A model generated the notes under the pieces. It was not told the origin of the DNA. It made no database searches and saw nothing but the letters and a program-made list of their open reading frames with translations. 64,000 nt of DNA from positions 5,017,505 to 5,081,504 of the forward strand of contig PTFA01000024.1 of the NCBI GenBank assembly GCA_003342895.1. Direction: 5' to 3'. Source of the stretch: Casuarius casuarius (lineage: Eukaryota; Chordata; Aves; Casuariiformes; Casuariidae). The position numbers and the translations under genes were made by a program. This document shows positions 13,901 through 26,740 of this stretch, one piece after another (position 1 is the first letter of the stretch; each line of letters begins with the position of its first letter).

Positions 13901-15668
13901 TGTCCACAGATTTTTTTCACATGGCAAATGTCAGCCTGTGCAGCTTTTAATCCATTTGGTTACATAGTCAGCAAATACATTTTCTGTAATGCACTCTCTT
14001 GAGAGAGTAATGGGGGAAAAAAGTGTCATGGCTGATTTTGCCTTTGGTTTGGAAGCAGCAGTTGATAAAAATTGCAAAAAGGAGATTGGTTGTATAACCA
14101 ATACTATAATTTTTGTAAAATGTCTGTAACTAGAGAAAACATACTTCCTGTAGAACTTCATTTAAAAAATGTGAAAATCCATTTGACAATTTTCAGCTGT
14201 TGGGAGACTGGTAGAATTCTTTGACCTTGAGGAAGGGTGGGCCTTCTCCAAATAAGGCATATGAATTACTGCTTTGATTTTATCTTAATCTGCAGACATC
14301 TGCGAACTACATCACCATATTTCTTTGAAATGGGAAGCTCACTGTAACCAGGCTGGAGCTGAACAATGAGGCATACTCGCTGAGTTAGCCCATGACATGG
14401 AGAGAGAACCACACAGCACAGTTATTAGGAGTCTGCTGCTAAAGACCAGTATCTCTTCAATGTGATCCTGCCCTCAGTTTAATCTTTCAGTATGTCAAAT
14501 TGAAATAAAGCAACAGAAAAGTTTTAGCTTGCACTTCCCTCCTCCTCTGTGTACTGAAAATATTTGCAGGTGCTACAATATCAGTGTCTAAGGAGCTTTA
14601 AAATCTCTTTTTTTTCTCTCTCTAACAGGAGGAAAAATTTACAATACAGGAAAGTGTGCAGTATAAAATAACACAACTTTAGATAACATTATTGCCAATA
14701 TCCAAGGTTTCTGGAAGCTGAGAAGTGCTAGTTCTTCAGCAATCAATCCTACAACTTGGATGGCTGGCATTAGTTGAAGAAATAGTCTCCTTACTAGAGC
14801 TGGATGGGAGCCAGGGTTTTCTATTTTCCAAAAAATTTCACCTATTTTGTTTATTCAGAAAAGGACTAAAGCCAAAAAAAACCCTCACCTTTATGAGAGA
14901 TGAAATTTGGGTCAAAGTTATGTCTCAGATCAATCAAAACAACTGTTTCACTAAAATTGAGGCACTTTGTTGATTGGCCTTTTTCTTTGCATTTTTTGTA
15001 GTGAAAATGATCTCAAAAAAGCTATTTCAAAATGATAAATTACAAAAAATCAAAATGATAATTTCACTTTCTCCTTAATAATGTATCTTGCATCTCAGTG
15101 GAAGCTTTAACAGCCTAGAAAGCTTCAGACCAACTCCAACCCACCTCTTGCTGACTTTCAAACGAGCTCACTTTTAAACTGGTATTTCACATAAAACACA
15201 ACCAAGAGCTTTTTTTTTTTTCCCCCTCAAGGCCATTGTGGATTGAGGGAAATGTTAGTTTTGATTTGAACAGAGCTTGGAAAAAAAAAAGTTATCACAC
15301 CATCAGAGCAAGAAGACAGATCTCTGAGTAGTAGAAGATATCAACAAGCCAACAAAGCTGAATATTACTTTCATCTTTTTCCATTCATCAGGGAATTTAA
15401 GAGAAAGACATCTTATTGCAGTGTGATTGCTTGCACCAATAATTTTTGCAAGGGCTAAATTACATGTTTCAGGAGAGAATTGAGAATTTAAAATAAGCAT
15501 ATTTGAGAACTAAACTGTTAGTTCAGGGCAAGATGAGAAATACTTTTGTCACTTCTAACACAATGAAAAACTATCAGTTTCCTACGCATTGTCAAAAAAA
15601 AGTTTTGTGGGATTAAAAGTTACAGTGCTAAGCCACTCAAATAAAAACACATTTTCCATTATATTTAC
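7982..15668 (-). other. LRRC2 intron between coding exons 2 and 3
   Basis: This intron is 7687 bp, with donor GTAAAT and acceptor TTTGCAG on the minus strand. It contains an A15 run at 10396-10410, a 26-bp tandem duplication near 12651-12715 and a T12 run at 15210-15221. I see no coding exon, RNA gene or full-length mobile element. Confidence 0.85.
12651..12738. repeat. Local tandem duplication, 26-bp unit
   Basis: A 26-bp AT-rich unit starting AAAACCTTTCTTTAAAAC is identical at 12651-12676 and 12690-12715 (period 39), followed by a shorter diverged third copy to about 12738. It lies in an LRRC2 intron. Confidence 0.93.
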
Positions 15669-15879
15669 CGTCCACCGTTCTCCAGAAAGCTGAAAAATAA
15701 ACTTGCTTCTTTCCTTCTCTATTTCATCTTCCAAAGCGCGCCTCTTAGGGAGCTGAGGAGTCTTTCCATACTTATCCAAAATCTTCTCATCAGTGTCTAC
15801 GAAGCCGTTTTTGAGGTATTTTGATTGCGGGATGCCTTTCTTCCGACACTCTAGTATGAAGTTCCATTCCTGCTTTATC
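15669..15879 (-). CDS. LRRC2: LRRC2 second coding exon (ECRKKGIPQ block)
   Basis: The acceptor is CTATTTCAG before 15879 and the donor is GTAAAT after 15669. The 211-bp exon contributes one base to the split Arg codon and then 70 full codons, ending in phase 0. It opens IKQEWNFILECRKKGIPQ, a block I recognise as diagnostic of LRRC2 (mammalian form close to IKEEWNF.AECRRKGIPQ). It continues through KNGFVDTDEKILDK and a charged linker (PKRRALEDEIEKERSK), and ends FIFQLSGERWT, matching the conserved F.F.LSGE.WT that precedes the repeats. The charged linker looks more diverged from mammals than the flanking blocks. A run of translation past the donor (VNIMENVF) is intron read-through and not part of the protein. 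This exon makes the LRRC2 call much safer than the repeats alone, since leucine-rich repeats are shared by many proteins. Confidence 0.95.
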
Positions 15880-18800
15880 CTGAAATAGGGCCAGAAAGAG
15901 TTTACAGGAATCAACTGAAACAACACAGCACAGAAGTCTCAAAACTTGTTCTTTGTTCCCACAATGATTAACAAAATAAAATCGCACACCTAATGTATTG
16001 ACCACTTAAAAAAAAAAAGGCATTCAAACAGCCATGCTTAGATTTACCAGGCTGATATATAGATGTGAGCAGGATTTCGTTTAGTGATTGTAATACAATG
16101 ACATCCAGGGAATAACAGAAAAGCAGTGACTAAGCCAACTGTCACAGAAAGCAGTATGAATTATGCCATTGATTTCAACAGGATAGGAAATAGATTGACA
16201 CTGAACAAGTAACAAATTATATGTAAGAATAAAACAAGGACCTGGTGATATATGCAGAATTTTTCAGCTGGAAAAGATATTTTAGCAACTAAGGTGTTAG
16301 AAACATTTATTTTTCCTTCCCTCTCTTATTCAAGGATAACAATCTATTTTCATTTTTGAAAACATTATCTTCTAACATCATCTTAGGAGGTAAAGGTCAA
16401 AGTTATCACATGCCAACTAATTTCTATTTCGATTCCAGTGTAACTTTAGGCTTACCTCCAGGATGAAGTTTCATCCATATAACTTCAGGCGCAAATTTAA
16501 TTTGACATAATTAAGCAGCGCTAACTGCACGTGCTTTAATTTGAGAGAGATTTATTTCAGCTTAGTCAATTAAGGAACAAGTTGATTAACTGAAGCAAGT
16601 CTTCCTTATACCAAAAATAAGACTCTGCAGAGGCCCTTGTCTCATAAATCTGATCTTACACTTTGAATGCTAGGTTCTTGTTGTACATGAGATTCAATTA
16701 TACGATCTCCACCCTCTGGCAGAAATTTTAAGCAAAAGACTTGAAGAAAACTGACAGATGCAGCAGGGTACAAAGTTCAGGATAATGTGCCCTGTAGGGG
16801 AAGTCATAAATGGTATATCTTAGAAAAAGGAATGAAATGCAAGTTTGTAAAGTTCAAGTAAGAAGTAATAAAACCAGTAAACATATTCCCAGCTAAACAT
16901 GGAGAGTTCTCTAAAATACTAAACTGTAAAAACTAAGATATATGAAACAATGTCTGGTTTTAAATCAGGAACAAGAAAGCAGTTAAGAACTTAGGTACAG
17001 GAAACATCTTCACAGTATGGTGAAAATAAGTTAATCTTTGGACGCTTGTAGCAAGGTAGAAGTTAGAAGCTGAAGAGCAGAGTGTATTGATGGGGAACTG
17101 ATAGTGTACATTAAGTCATATTTGACTCTATGCTATCAAAACAAACCTGGATCTCTGGGGATCAAAACTCCATGCTAAAATAGGAAGAGTATTACTGAGA
17201 CAGCTGTAAACTGCCCAGCACAAATCGTGATGGCTAGAGAAACCTTAGGGGAGGCTGGAGAGACTCAAAAGCAGAGAGCACAGCAACAGTGGGAGACTTC
17301 AGTCATCCACACACAAATCGCACATCGACATGATGCAGACCTGACACTTTTGGGAATCACGTATGGCTGTTCATCATGGCCACTAGTCTGAGACTTGATT
17401 TAGTTTCCAGTAGCAAAGCATACACAGTTCATCACAGAGCTACTGAAGGCCCCTTCTGTAATAATGACTACATTGTATTCCCACGCAGTCTCCCCACAAA
17501 GAAAAAACAAGAAAAAAATCTTCTAAAATGCATTCAGTTTTAGAAGATAAACTACATTGAAAAAAGCGGTCAGAAGTGCTGCTCACTGGGTAAATGCTGG
17601 CAGGCTGCATTCTTACAAAGCCACAAGAAGGATCTCTTTCTCCCTCGCTTCCAAAACAGGAAAAGAAAAAAGAGAAAGTGGCATTTATGTCCAAATGAAG
17701 AAATGAGAAGGCAGTGTGAGCTCTGACAAATTAAATGTAAAACCACAAAAAGCCAAGTGAAGAGAAGTCACTTATTGCAGGTATACAAATGAATAGGAAA
17801 AAGGTTTTCTAATGTATGAAAAGCAGGAAGCCTCTCCGATATGGTGGGAATGATAACTTATCAAGGTATGAAAGGAACAGTGAAGGAATATTTAGGAAGC
17901 TGTTAAGAAAGCTGCAGAAAAGTGAAACTCATTCTTGGTTTCAGGGTTCATCGGAGAGGACAGTCTGCTCTTCACTGGTAAGCATCTGGAGGGCTTTCCT
18001 GTATATAGTGTCAATAGAGGAAGCTTGAGAATAAAAAGAAAGTTGTCTGAAGAGTGGCAAATCTCCCAGTTTCTCCCAGTGCCTAACTGTGGACACCCTT
18101 TTATCATAGGAGTCTGAAATATGAATGAGTTCAGGGGAAAAAAAAAAGACAAATAGAAAACAGGTTCAGCAAGTTCAGCTCAGGGAGTCCCTAGGAGAGT
18201 GGCTTCAGTAAGAGTAAAGGAAAGGTTTGCCACCAACCTGCAGCATCTGCAGTATTTTTTCTAAGCTATTTGATATAACAAAGACAAGAAGAAAATGGGT
18301 TAGGCCAGACAGCTGCTTAGCCTGTTCTGTGATCCTTCAACACGCTGCATCTGATACTGAGAGACAGAGAGTAGAGCACCTGATTGCCCTTGACAGCCCT
18401 GCCAAAGGGTATCCCCACCAGCTGCAGCCTGGAAGCCTGCATCAGATAACAGCATTTTCCATATCAGGAGACATGAGAGCTGAAACACCTCTTTCAGCTG
18501 CCTCGACGCATAAGCCAATTCAACTTACAGTGTTGAAGTTACTTATTCAATCTGTCATCCGAACCCCAGAGATCACTAGCACAATAGAGGGCAGACAATG
18601 CCATAGCAAGAGGTCACTAGAAAAAGCTAGAACATAACACTTTGATATAGTATAACAAAACTAAATAGGCCGAAAACACCTACGCATTGTTTTCTAAAAC
18701 TCTTCTACCAGGGAGCATAGCTAATTAGTTACAAAAGCTCTCTGTTACCATGAGAGGCAGGTGGGAAGTGAAGTGGGCAGGAAAAATGCGAATTAAAATC

Positions 18801-20261
18801 GCCAAAGAAGAGAACAACAAAAGGATCTGAACCATTCAAAAGCATAAACTGAAAAGGACCAAAACCCTGGCGTTCTGTTTTCTAAAATCTTAGAAATAAT
18901 CCTTTACATACCACTGCTGTACTGCTATTTCTAACATCCTCCTCCAGCCCTCCACATACTGCCTCTCCGTCCCTCTGTGAAGCTTAACTCTGCAGAACTG
19001 CCCTCTCATTTCTTGGAATTGCTTTATTCTCCAAAGAACTAAACATTTGCTTTCAGTGCATAATTCAATGCACTGGAAAAGCGTCACCCCAAGATGCTCT
19101 TCATATTCACTGCTCTTCACTTGTCCAAAGAAATGAGTGAATCATTCCTCGCCGCGTAAGTTCCAAGAGCCTTACAAAATTGAACAAACAGAAAGAAGAG
19201 GTCAAAAACTATAGTCAAAAAGCAAGACGCAGAGCTGCTGTACTACACCCCAGTGCTGGCTGGGTCAGGCAGAACCCAGGAACACAACGTACCCCTGCAG
19301 AGGGAAGGACTGAGGTAGCCCTTTCTACTCTCTACCAACAGGGGATAAGGAAAAGGGCAAGAAGGGAGGTATATTAAAGATGAAAGAGTAAGTTGTACTC
19401 TGACACTTTATTGATATAATGCACAAAATACAAGTTTCAGGAGGTCATGATACATTGTTAGTCAAATAAGATAAAATGTATATAAAAAACACTCTTAATC
19501 AAATCAGTCGGTGAAATATTGCCCAAAAGACAGACAGACGCTAACAATTAAATCTGGTGAGGAATCCAACATGAATACCACACACTATGTCAAATTTCTT
19601 TTTTATCCATACATCAAATTATGGCAACACGCTCTTCCAAGCTTTTCAAGAATGCTCTCTTATGGTCACCAAGTATTATGTACAAGTATATTTTGAACAG
19701 ATAGAAAGTGAATTAATAATGCAGCAAACATGCCTAATTGTGTACAGTACACGTCAGAATGAAAACATGATATATCCCAAGGGCAGAGGGTCTCATCACT
19801 TGCAATACCACTGTATCCGTGGGGTACACATTAACCAAATGAACCAGTACGAGTCTTCCTGGCCTGGAAGTGTGACTTATAAATCAGTGACTGGCTGTAT
19901 TATCAGCATGCTCTTCTAATCTTATGCCAGTGGGGAAAAAGCTGAGAGACTTGTGGTAGACAGACTGATATGTATCACTAAACAAAGGTTATAGAGCTGT
20001 AGCTTGCATGCTACAGTTGAGAGCAAACCAAAGGGGTCTATTCAACCACACATTTGTTACTCAGCGCTGTCTACTCATTGCCAGAGCATGGAGCTGATAC
20101 TGCTTCTTTAACAATCCTTATGAGAATAAAGACCATTAGGTTTTCCTTTAGTTGCAATCCTCAGATAGAATAGAATTACCACCATGTTTTTGGTATCTAA
20201 AGGCTATTACATGCATCCTCAGGAAAGGTAGAAAAGACATCTAAAGCAGTGTGGCAAACTT

Positions 20262-20341
20262 AAAAAAAAAAAAAATACACAGATAAAAGCAGCCTTTAAA
20301 TATGTTAATATTCTTCTAAAAAAAAAAAAGAAAAAAAAGAA
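20262..20341. repeat. A-rich low-complexity tract
   Basis: Two A-runs, 14 bases at 20262-20275 and an interrupted run at about 20319-20339, flank a short AT-rich stretch. No element boundaries or target-site duplications are obvious. Confidence 0.85.
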
Positions 20342-22388
20342 TTTCTGGTCTTGGCACTTTAAAGGCTCCAGATATTCCAGGAACACATTTTCACATATGA
20401 CAAAGGAGGAGGCTGCAAAACCACAACCCTCCTTAAGTTTGTCTTTTTATAACTGTTCAGCAGTAAAATAGTTTGATCTTCCTCCAGAGCTTGATTAAGC
20501 ACATGCCGTCTAATTAAAGAAAGAACTATCAGTTTCAATATTCAAGAAATGGGTTTTAATTCAGTTAAGCCTAATTTAGGTGGGAGGATGAATATGAAAA
20601 ATATTTTTTCTGGACATAGCATCCAGATGAAATCTCATGTTCCAGCTCAGCTATTTCAGTACTTCAATGATGCAAATAGTCTCACTAATTTTAATAAGGC
20701 TGAGTACATCTGCTTATGTTTGTCCGACAAGGTATATGCCAAACAAGGTACCTTTATATCTGTAAAGCAAATGCATACCTGTACGACTTCGCCAAAATAG
20801 ACTTTAAATGCTGTAGAGCACGGGTTATTTCTGCCAAGCTATTAAAATCTCACTACAGCCCAATAAGTTGCTGCTTTTCAGTAAGCTCTGAAGAAGCTAT
20901 ACTGTAGATATAGATGCAGGATCAGCAGGGAAAGAGTAATCAATTATTTCTGGTTTGGTTAGTGATGAACTTGTCTTCAAGTGATCCTTCCTCAAACATT
21001 ACATCACTAGTGGAGCATATCTACAGCAAAGAGATTTAACAATATATAGTTAAGATTTGATATAAAGCAGTATTTCCTTATGGGGACATGGGAGCTCCTT
21101 GCTTGTCATTTTAGATTCTCCAACAATACTGCAGATCTAATCAACCTGATGCAAATAATCACTGTAGGATAAATTCAATGATTGTGCCCTTCAAAGGAGT
21201 CACCAGCTTGGAAAACAAAAAGTTTATTAGCAAGGATTGAGTCATCCCAGAGGGAATATTTGTGTTTCTTTGAAAGTATAAATAGTTCTTCCTTCTGCTT
21301 TGCTAAATGTCTGATTAGGAGGTCTTCAAGAAAAAGCTAAGCAGCTTAAGTAAGGGAATGAAGTTTCATTAGATGGCACTGTTTCCTCTAAATCAGGAGG
21401 GAGGAAATAACCAGGACACTACTTGAGGACACCAGTTTAGCACTCCTGAGTGACATTTAAATCAGAATCACGAGCCACGCAGGATCATTCAATAATCCTC
21501 CACAAGTTTCAGAAGAGCAGCACAGCTAAACTGGAGCGCAGCCCAGACTAATATTAATGACAGACTAATAACATTTCCCCCCAGTTTCAACTGCATTGAT
21601 TCAATCTCAGCCCATCTGCCAGGCTCTTCCATGGGTTATAAAGGATTGTGGCTGAACAGCAGCTCTTATCTCTCAACCCACATGTATTCATTATATTAGC
21701 GGCAAGGTCTGTGTGCACAAATGCATAAAAACAAAAGGCAAATAACACAAGCCGTTACTAGTGCTGCAGAACTGCTGCCAGATTACATACCAACTTTGTT
21801 ACCCATAGTTTTTGTAATATTTGTGTTTGGGGCTAAGGGCTCCCAGCCTGAGATTTAGGCTTGCTCAGAAAAATTTCCAAATTGGGTTTTGATGAGGAGA
21901 ATAAACTTCACAAATAAAATCTTAGTTCAGCTACAAATATATTACAACACTAAAGTTTGACAGACAAATAGAGACAAACCTATTTTATTAAAAAACACAT
22001 AAGCTCTCAGGGAAAGAAGTTATTTTCTGCCTATAAACTCAAAGTTTTCTTTGGACTTTTAACATTCAAGAAGTGCATAGTTCAGAAAAGTAATAGGCGC
22101 ACAGCCCTCGAGAGGAAAGTTTTGGAGAAGATACACATCAAAGCATGAGGCTGAACAAACTGTTATTTTTCCTGTATGTTTGGTTGGTAGACAGGGAAGG
22201 CAGTGCCATTTCATAGCTAAGATTTAGACAGCTAATCCAGGCAAACAGTTTTGGCATTCCCTTACTTAATTGCTTAATTGCCCAGCCCTCAATTTTTACC
22301 TTACCTGCTTTTCAAATAGTAGATAAACACAATGCAATCCTTCCTAAAAGAATCATCTAACAAATTGTTTTACCTTCCTTCCTCATCC

Positions 22389-22423
22389 AAAAAAAAAAAA
22401 AAAAAAAGAGAGAGAGAGAGAGG
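22389..22423. repeat. A19 run followed by (GA)n
   Basis: Nineteen A residues run directly into about eight GA units. A purine-only strand of this kind can arise from an old poly(A) tail that decayed into a microsatellite, but no retroposed body is recognisable to its left. Confidence 0.95.
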
Positions 22424-24520
22424 GAGGAAAAATAAATGGGGAAATTTAACATATCACATCAAGTTAGCCTGAGAACATGCAGTATTTCAGGATACAAGAT
22501 TGTTCAGCACTCTCACAATCTAAAAGATGAAATGCAAAACTGCACTATAAACAAACTTCCTTCTATAATGAGGACTTTCCCACACAGATAAATTTGCCCT
22601 TTTCTGGCATTATTTTTGCAGCAATGTGTTCATATCTTAAGAGCCAGATATTAGCCCCTTGCAATAGTCTCTGTACACTGTTCTCTAGAATCAGGTTTCA
22701 CTGGCCAGCTGTTTAAACATCTGTTCCAGAAGCTGTAAATTCCCCAAATCTTTACAAGGTCTCACCATTAATGCAAACAGGGTTCAAGCTTTGCATTTAT
22801 TTGCGAGGCTTCCCTCTTAGAAAATCTTCAGTTAAAAAAGAGAAATATCTTACATGTGACTGTTCACTGACCTCCATGAACTAAATTATCTTGCCCCAAG
22901 ACAAGCAAAATTCTCTGGAAGCTAACCGGAGTTTTTCCCCAAATAACACTTACTACCTTTCGCTGCATATTACCAGCTCATTTTACACTGCAATGGGACT
23001 GATGAGGAACTGCATACTCTCGAGGGCATTAGTGAATCAGAGCCTCTTTGAGGAAAGCAGGACTTTTGTTAAAAAGCAGCTGCCTCAGCAAGCCAGATTC
23101 CAACCTCATCTGTTACACTAGTGTATTTGCAGAGAAACTCTGTTATAATTTCAACCTTACTTGGAAATTCACTCCATCTGCTGGCAAAAGTAAATATCTA
23201 GAATCTTAAATGTTATAATGCAGTCCTCAGTTTGGGAAGCTGCCTGTTTGAATGTCTTTTGGGGATTATCATTTTGCATTAGAATCCTTTCCAAAATATT
23301 TATTTATTTTGAACCGACAGTGAATACTAGCACTAATTTCAGTGGACCTACTCAAGAGTGGTAAGATTTTAATCACTGAATAGGATAGCATAATTTTCTC
23401 ACACATGCAACTCCCTGAAATAATGAAATACATTTCCATAAGGAGACATTGTTTCTGTTATGCATTTAATCATAACTACAAGTTTCAGCTAGAAGCAAAA
23501 TCATGTCCTACCTTCGAAAGCACTGAAAAGCATCAACTTGTTATCTGACTTTTAGGACCTAAAGCCCAGTGATACCTGCATACCTCAAAATAAAAGGATT
23601 TTTCTTTTAACTGAATTTTGCATTTTATTACCAATATTTTTATGACTCTGACCATTATTCTACCAGCTTCATCCATTATGTGATGCCGGCACCATAAGAA
23701 TGAACATGAACTTTGCCATTAATTTCAGCAAGGGAAATATTGATCACTCACAGTTAGGACCAAAGTCTGGTGTACTTTATCCTTTATGCTAGGAACTCTG
23801 AAAGAAATAGGATTAACCGGAGAGGCACCTTATTGCTTAGCATGGAGAAGTGCAGCAGGATAGGGTACTGTATGCAAGTTGCAAGTTGAAGAAGGAAAAC
23901 AAAATGCCTTTGTGAATGCTGAAAGCACACTTGCAACTTGGTATTTCCCTGCATCATATCCTAACCTCATTAATGGAAAAAGACAGAATAGGCCACCAAG
24001 CTTCATGCTTTTACCCAAAGGAATGGCTAGAAATAAATAACCACAGATGAAAGTGGCAGGGAGAGCATACTGTTTTTATGGAAGACACAACTCACGGGAT
24101 AGTCTGAGTCTTAACCAACACTACAGGCAAAAGACATGGGAGCTAGAAATAGCTACCTCGGAGCATATGAGGTACCTTCTTTTCCCTCTTGCATAAAGGA
24201 GTTCCCTATGTACAGTATTTCTGTAGTAGTTAAGTTAGAAGTTACCTCTGGTACCAGTAGGCCAACAAAAATGGGGCAGAGGGGTGTTGGCATTTGTAGC
24301 CACCTCTGATCAACTGACTTTTCAGACCTGCAGGTGCCTGCGCACTGTTAGAAGCCATGCATTCCTCCTAAAAGTCCTTTTACAAAGACCGTTGCAACGG
24401 CATGACGAGAGCCGCTAGCTGACATGGAGAAGCAGTGCAGAGTCTTCTGCTTCATTTACCACAGAACTACACAAAGCCACTTTTCAGTATAGCTTCTGGG
24501 ACAGCAATGAGCTTTTATTG

Positions 24521-24628
24521 GGTTTGGTTTTACCGGATCCCAAATCCTTTCGCTCCTCTTTTCCATCATAAGGGTAACACTCAAAACAAACATTTTCTAC
24601 TCCTCAGCCTTTATCAAAGGGAAAGCTT
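24521..24628 (+). repeat. Left arm of a 108-bp inverted repeat pair
   Basis: The arm runs from GGTTTGGTTTTA to GGGAAAGCTT. Its reverse complement recurs at 25443-25550 over the same 108 bases with no gaps and five mismatches by eye (about 95% identity); four of the five are transitions. The arms are separated by 814 bp inside an LRRC2 intron. I do not recognise the sequence as a named element. Similarity drops abruptly at both ends. Confidence 0.9.
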
Positions 24629-25442
24629 ACCTCTACTAGCAAATTTAATCTGAAGGAGAAGAGCTTCATTTTTCTTTTTTTTTTTGTTTGAATTTTTTTT
24701 AATGCAGGTTTAAGGTAGGGCAAGAGGGAATCAAAATTATGACACTGGATGTTTTAAAGAAAAAAGCGATGTAAAAAAGGCGGTCAGACTTCATATCAAC
24801 TCTGATCTCCCCTTAGCCCAGCTGCTCTGTTGCAAGGTCAATAAATCCATAAATGGGGTTCCCCAAGCCGGCCAAAGCACCGCACCCAGATTCAGTGCTG
24901 CCCTTCAGCCAGGGCACTGTTGAACCTGGGCACTTCAGTTTTAAAGCAGAAAGTGTTTTTTATGGCTTTGTTCTCTTCTCACAAGGGAAAAAATGGTAAG
25001 TCATATGTTTCCAACCCTGCCAGCACAGTATAATATTTCACTGTCTCTAATGGGGATGAACATAAAGAAACCAAAATATTGCTTAAACAAACCATAAATA
25101 AGATATAATAAAAACAATAACATGGTTAGTAAGTGTAAGTATTACATTCAAGCTTGTCTAATAATTTGGACAAGAGAAAACTCCTCTGATAGTTCTTTTG
25201 TTCTGCCCTCTCCTTCCTATTTAAGAGCAATTGTATGTGTCTATTTCATTCCTCTTTGTTTCTCCTGTCAGCTCAACAAAAGACTTACAGTATTTCTTAG
25301 TATAGAATTTTATGTTTTCATGAATTCCGTAATAAGAAACACTTCCATATTGCATATAAAAAGCATAAGAGTACGAAGTGCATTATTTTTTTCTTCAAAT
25401 TAGATCTAAACAGTAGAACAGTGAAAAACACCAAAAACATCA

Positions 25443-25550
25443 AAGCTTTCCCTTTGATAAAGGCTGAGGAGTAGAAAATGTTTGTTGTGAGTGTCACCCT
25501 TATGATGGAAAAGAGAAGCAAAAGGATTTGGGATCCAGTAAAACCAAACC
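25443..25550 (-). repeat. Right arm of the 108-bp inverted repeat pair
   Basis: This is the inverted copy of 24521-24628, starting AAGCTTTCCCTTTGATAAAG and ending TAAAACCAAACC. The equal length without indels suggests a fairly recent inverted duplication, or two insertions of one element in opposite orientation. It lies about 235 bp inside the intron from the splice donor of the first LRRC2 coding exon at 25786. Confidence 0.9.
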
Positions 25551-25785
25551 AAATAATAAATAAAATCACAAAATAAATCACAATCTGTGTAGGAAAGTGT
25601 AGGGACTAATGAAATATAAGCATAGTTTGTGCATCATTTCTGTTACAATCATTTGAGGAGAGGCAGCAAGAAATGAAGAAACCAAACCCAACAAATTAAG
25701 GTTTGAATCACCTGACTATACATGATGATAGTGACAGATTTGTTAATGGACTCAGTTAAAAAGAGTAACAAAAAAGTTGGCTTAC

Positions 25786-25931
25786 CGCTCTAACGAGCTC
25801 TTTTCTAATCTTTCTTTCTCCTTCCTTTGACGTTCTTTATTCTTCTTAACTCGAGTTTCCCACAGCCCTCTTATGAGAGAAAAGTCAAATATTATCACCT
25901 GATGTCCCATGCTGTCGACATGAAGTTTCTC
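25786..25931 (-). CDS. LRRC2: LRRC2 first coding exon (start codon at 25910)
   Basis: On the minus strand an acceptor (TTATTATTGCAG) opens the exon at 25931. A 21-nt leader follows, then ATG at 25910-25908 in strong context (A at -3, G at +4). The 41 complete codons begin [19 protein letters not shown] and continue into a very basic, probably helical stretch ([19 protein letters not shown]). The exon ends after two bases of a codon (CG) at donor GTAAGC, so it is phase 2, and the next exon supplies the G to make Arg. The start was chosen because [17 protein letters not shown] is the conserved N-terminus of vertebrate LRRC2. An earlier ATG at 25921 is out of frame and makes only an eight-codon upstream ORF. 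LRRC2 is a leucine-rich repeat protein of striated and cardiac muscle that has been linked to mitochondria in mammals; nothing in this exon shows catalytic activity. Confidence 0.93.
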
Positions 25932-26700
25932 CTGCAATAATAAGCCATCGTGAGCACTTCAGGAAAGAAGTAACGAAAAAAATATAAAGAACTGAACACC
26001 ATCACATTTCTTTAATCTTATCTGGGGAAAAAATCATAAGAAATAGTAACAAAATATATGCCTTCCATCTTACCCAATTTGTCTAGGTTTTTGTGCTTGC
26101 AGTAATCAATGTAGCATACAATTGGCTTCTACATAAAATCGATGGCAATAGTTAAGCGTTTGTTGAATTTTACAGAGTCCTTCAACTTTTCCCTTTCCAA
26201 GGTAAAGACACAATTGCAAAGAAACGTGAACTTGATTAAGGATCATTGATGAAAATAGCTTTGAGGACTTTGGTTTTTTTAACAACTTCTAAAAAGTTAT
26301 GCAATAGTACTAGTGAAACGAGAGCTCAAAGTAACTGTTCATCTTAAAGCATGCAAAAGCACTTCATCTTAGCATACTGGTCTTTAGGTATCCAAGCAAT
26401 CCTGTTTCAGTGGAATTGCTTGCATAAATAGATGCTTATTTGTGAAAGGAGTTGAAAGACCAGCCCTATAACACACAATGATAACTTACCTACTGCAGAC
26501 ATAAGGTTTGTGAAACATGGCCCCCATTTATGAGTAGGTATAGCTACCTTCCAGCAGTTGAAGGCTTACCGCAGTTCTGGGTCTCGAGTCTATCTTCAAC
26601 ATGCTGTTACAAACTGAGCTGAACTGAAGCCTAAGTCACCACATTCCCTTTATCAGTTAAAGCCACAGAGACACAAACTTCTTGCAGGTACTTTGCTTCT

Positions 26701-26740
26701 ACTGAAGTCAGTGACAAAGTTCCCATTCCCTTTAACGGTA
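26701..26740. repeat. Fragment of an old dispersed repeat (ACTGAAGTCA core)
   Basis: ACTGAAGTCAGTGACAAAGT then TCCCATTCCCTTTAACGG fits a motif widespread in bird and reptile genomes, in which tracts like CATTGACTTCAATGG recur. Similar cores in this window are at 16165-16187, 23332-23358, 23711-23740 and 57124-57150. I do not name the family. Confidence 0.35.

Larger units (their letters stand above)
15880..25785 (-). other. LRRC2 intron between coding exons 1 and 2
   Basis: This intron is 9906 bp, with donor GTAAGC and acceptor TTTCAG. It includes the two inverted 108-bp arms (24521-24628 and 25443-25550), an A19-(GA)n tract near 22389-22423, A-rich runs near 20262-20339, and degenerate repeat fragments near 16165, 23332 and 23711. 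No additional exon is supported. Confidence 0.85.
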
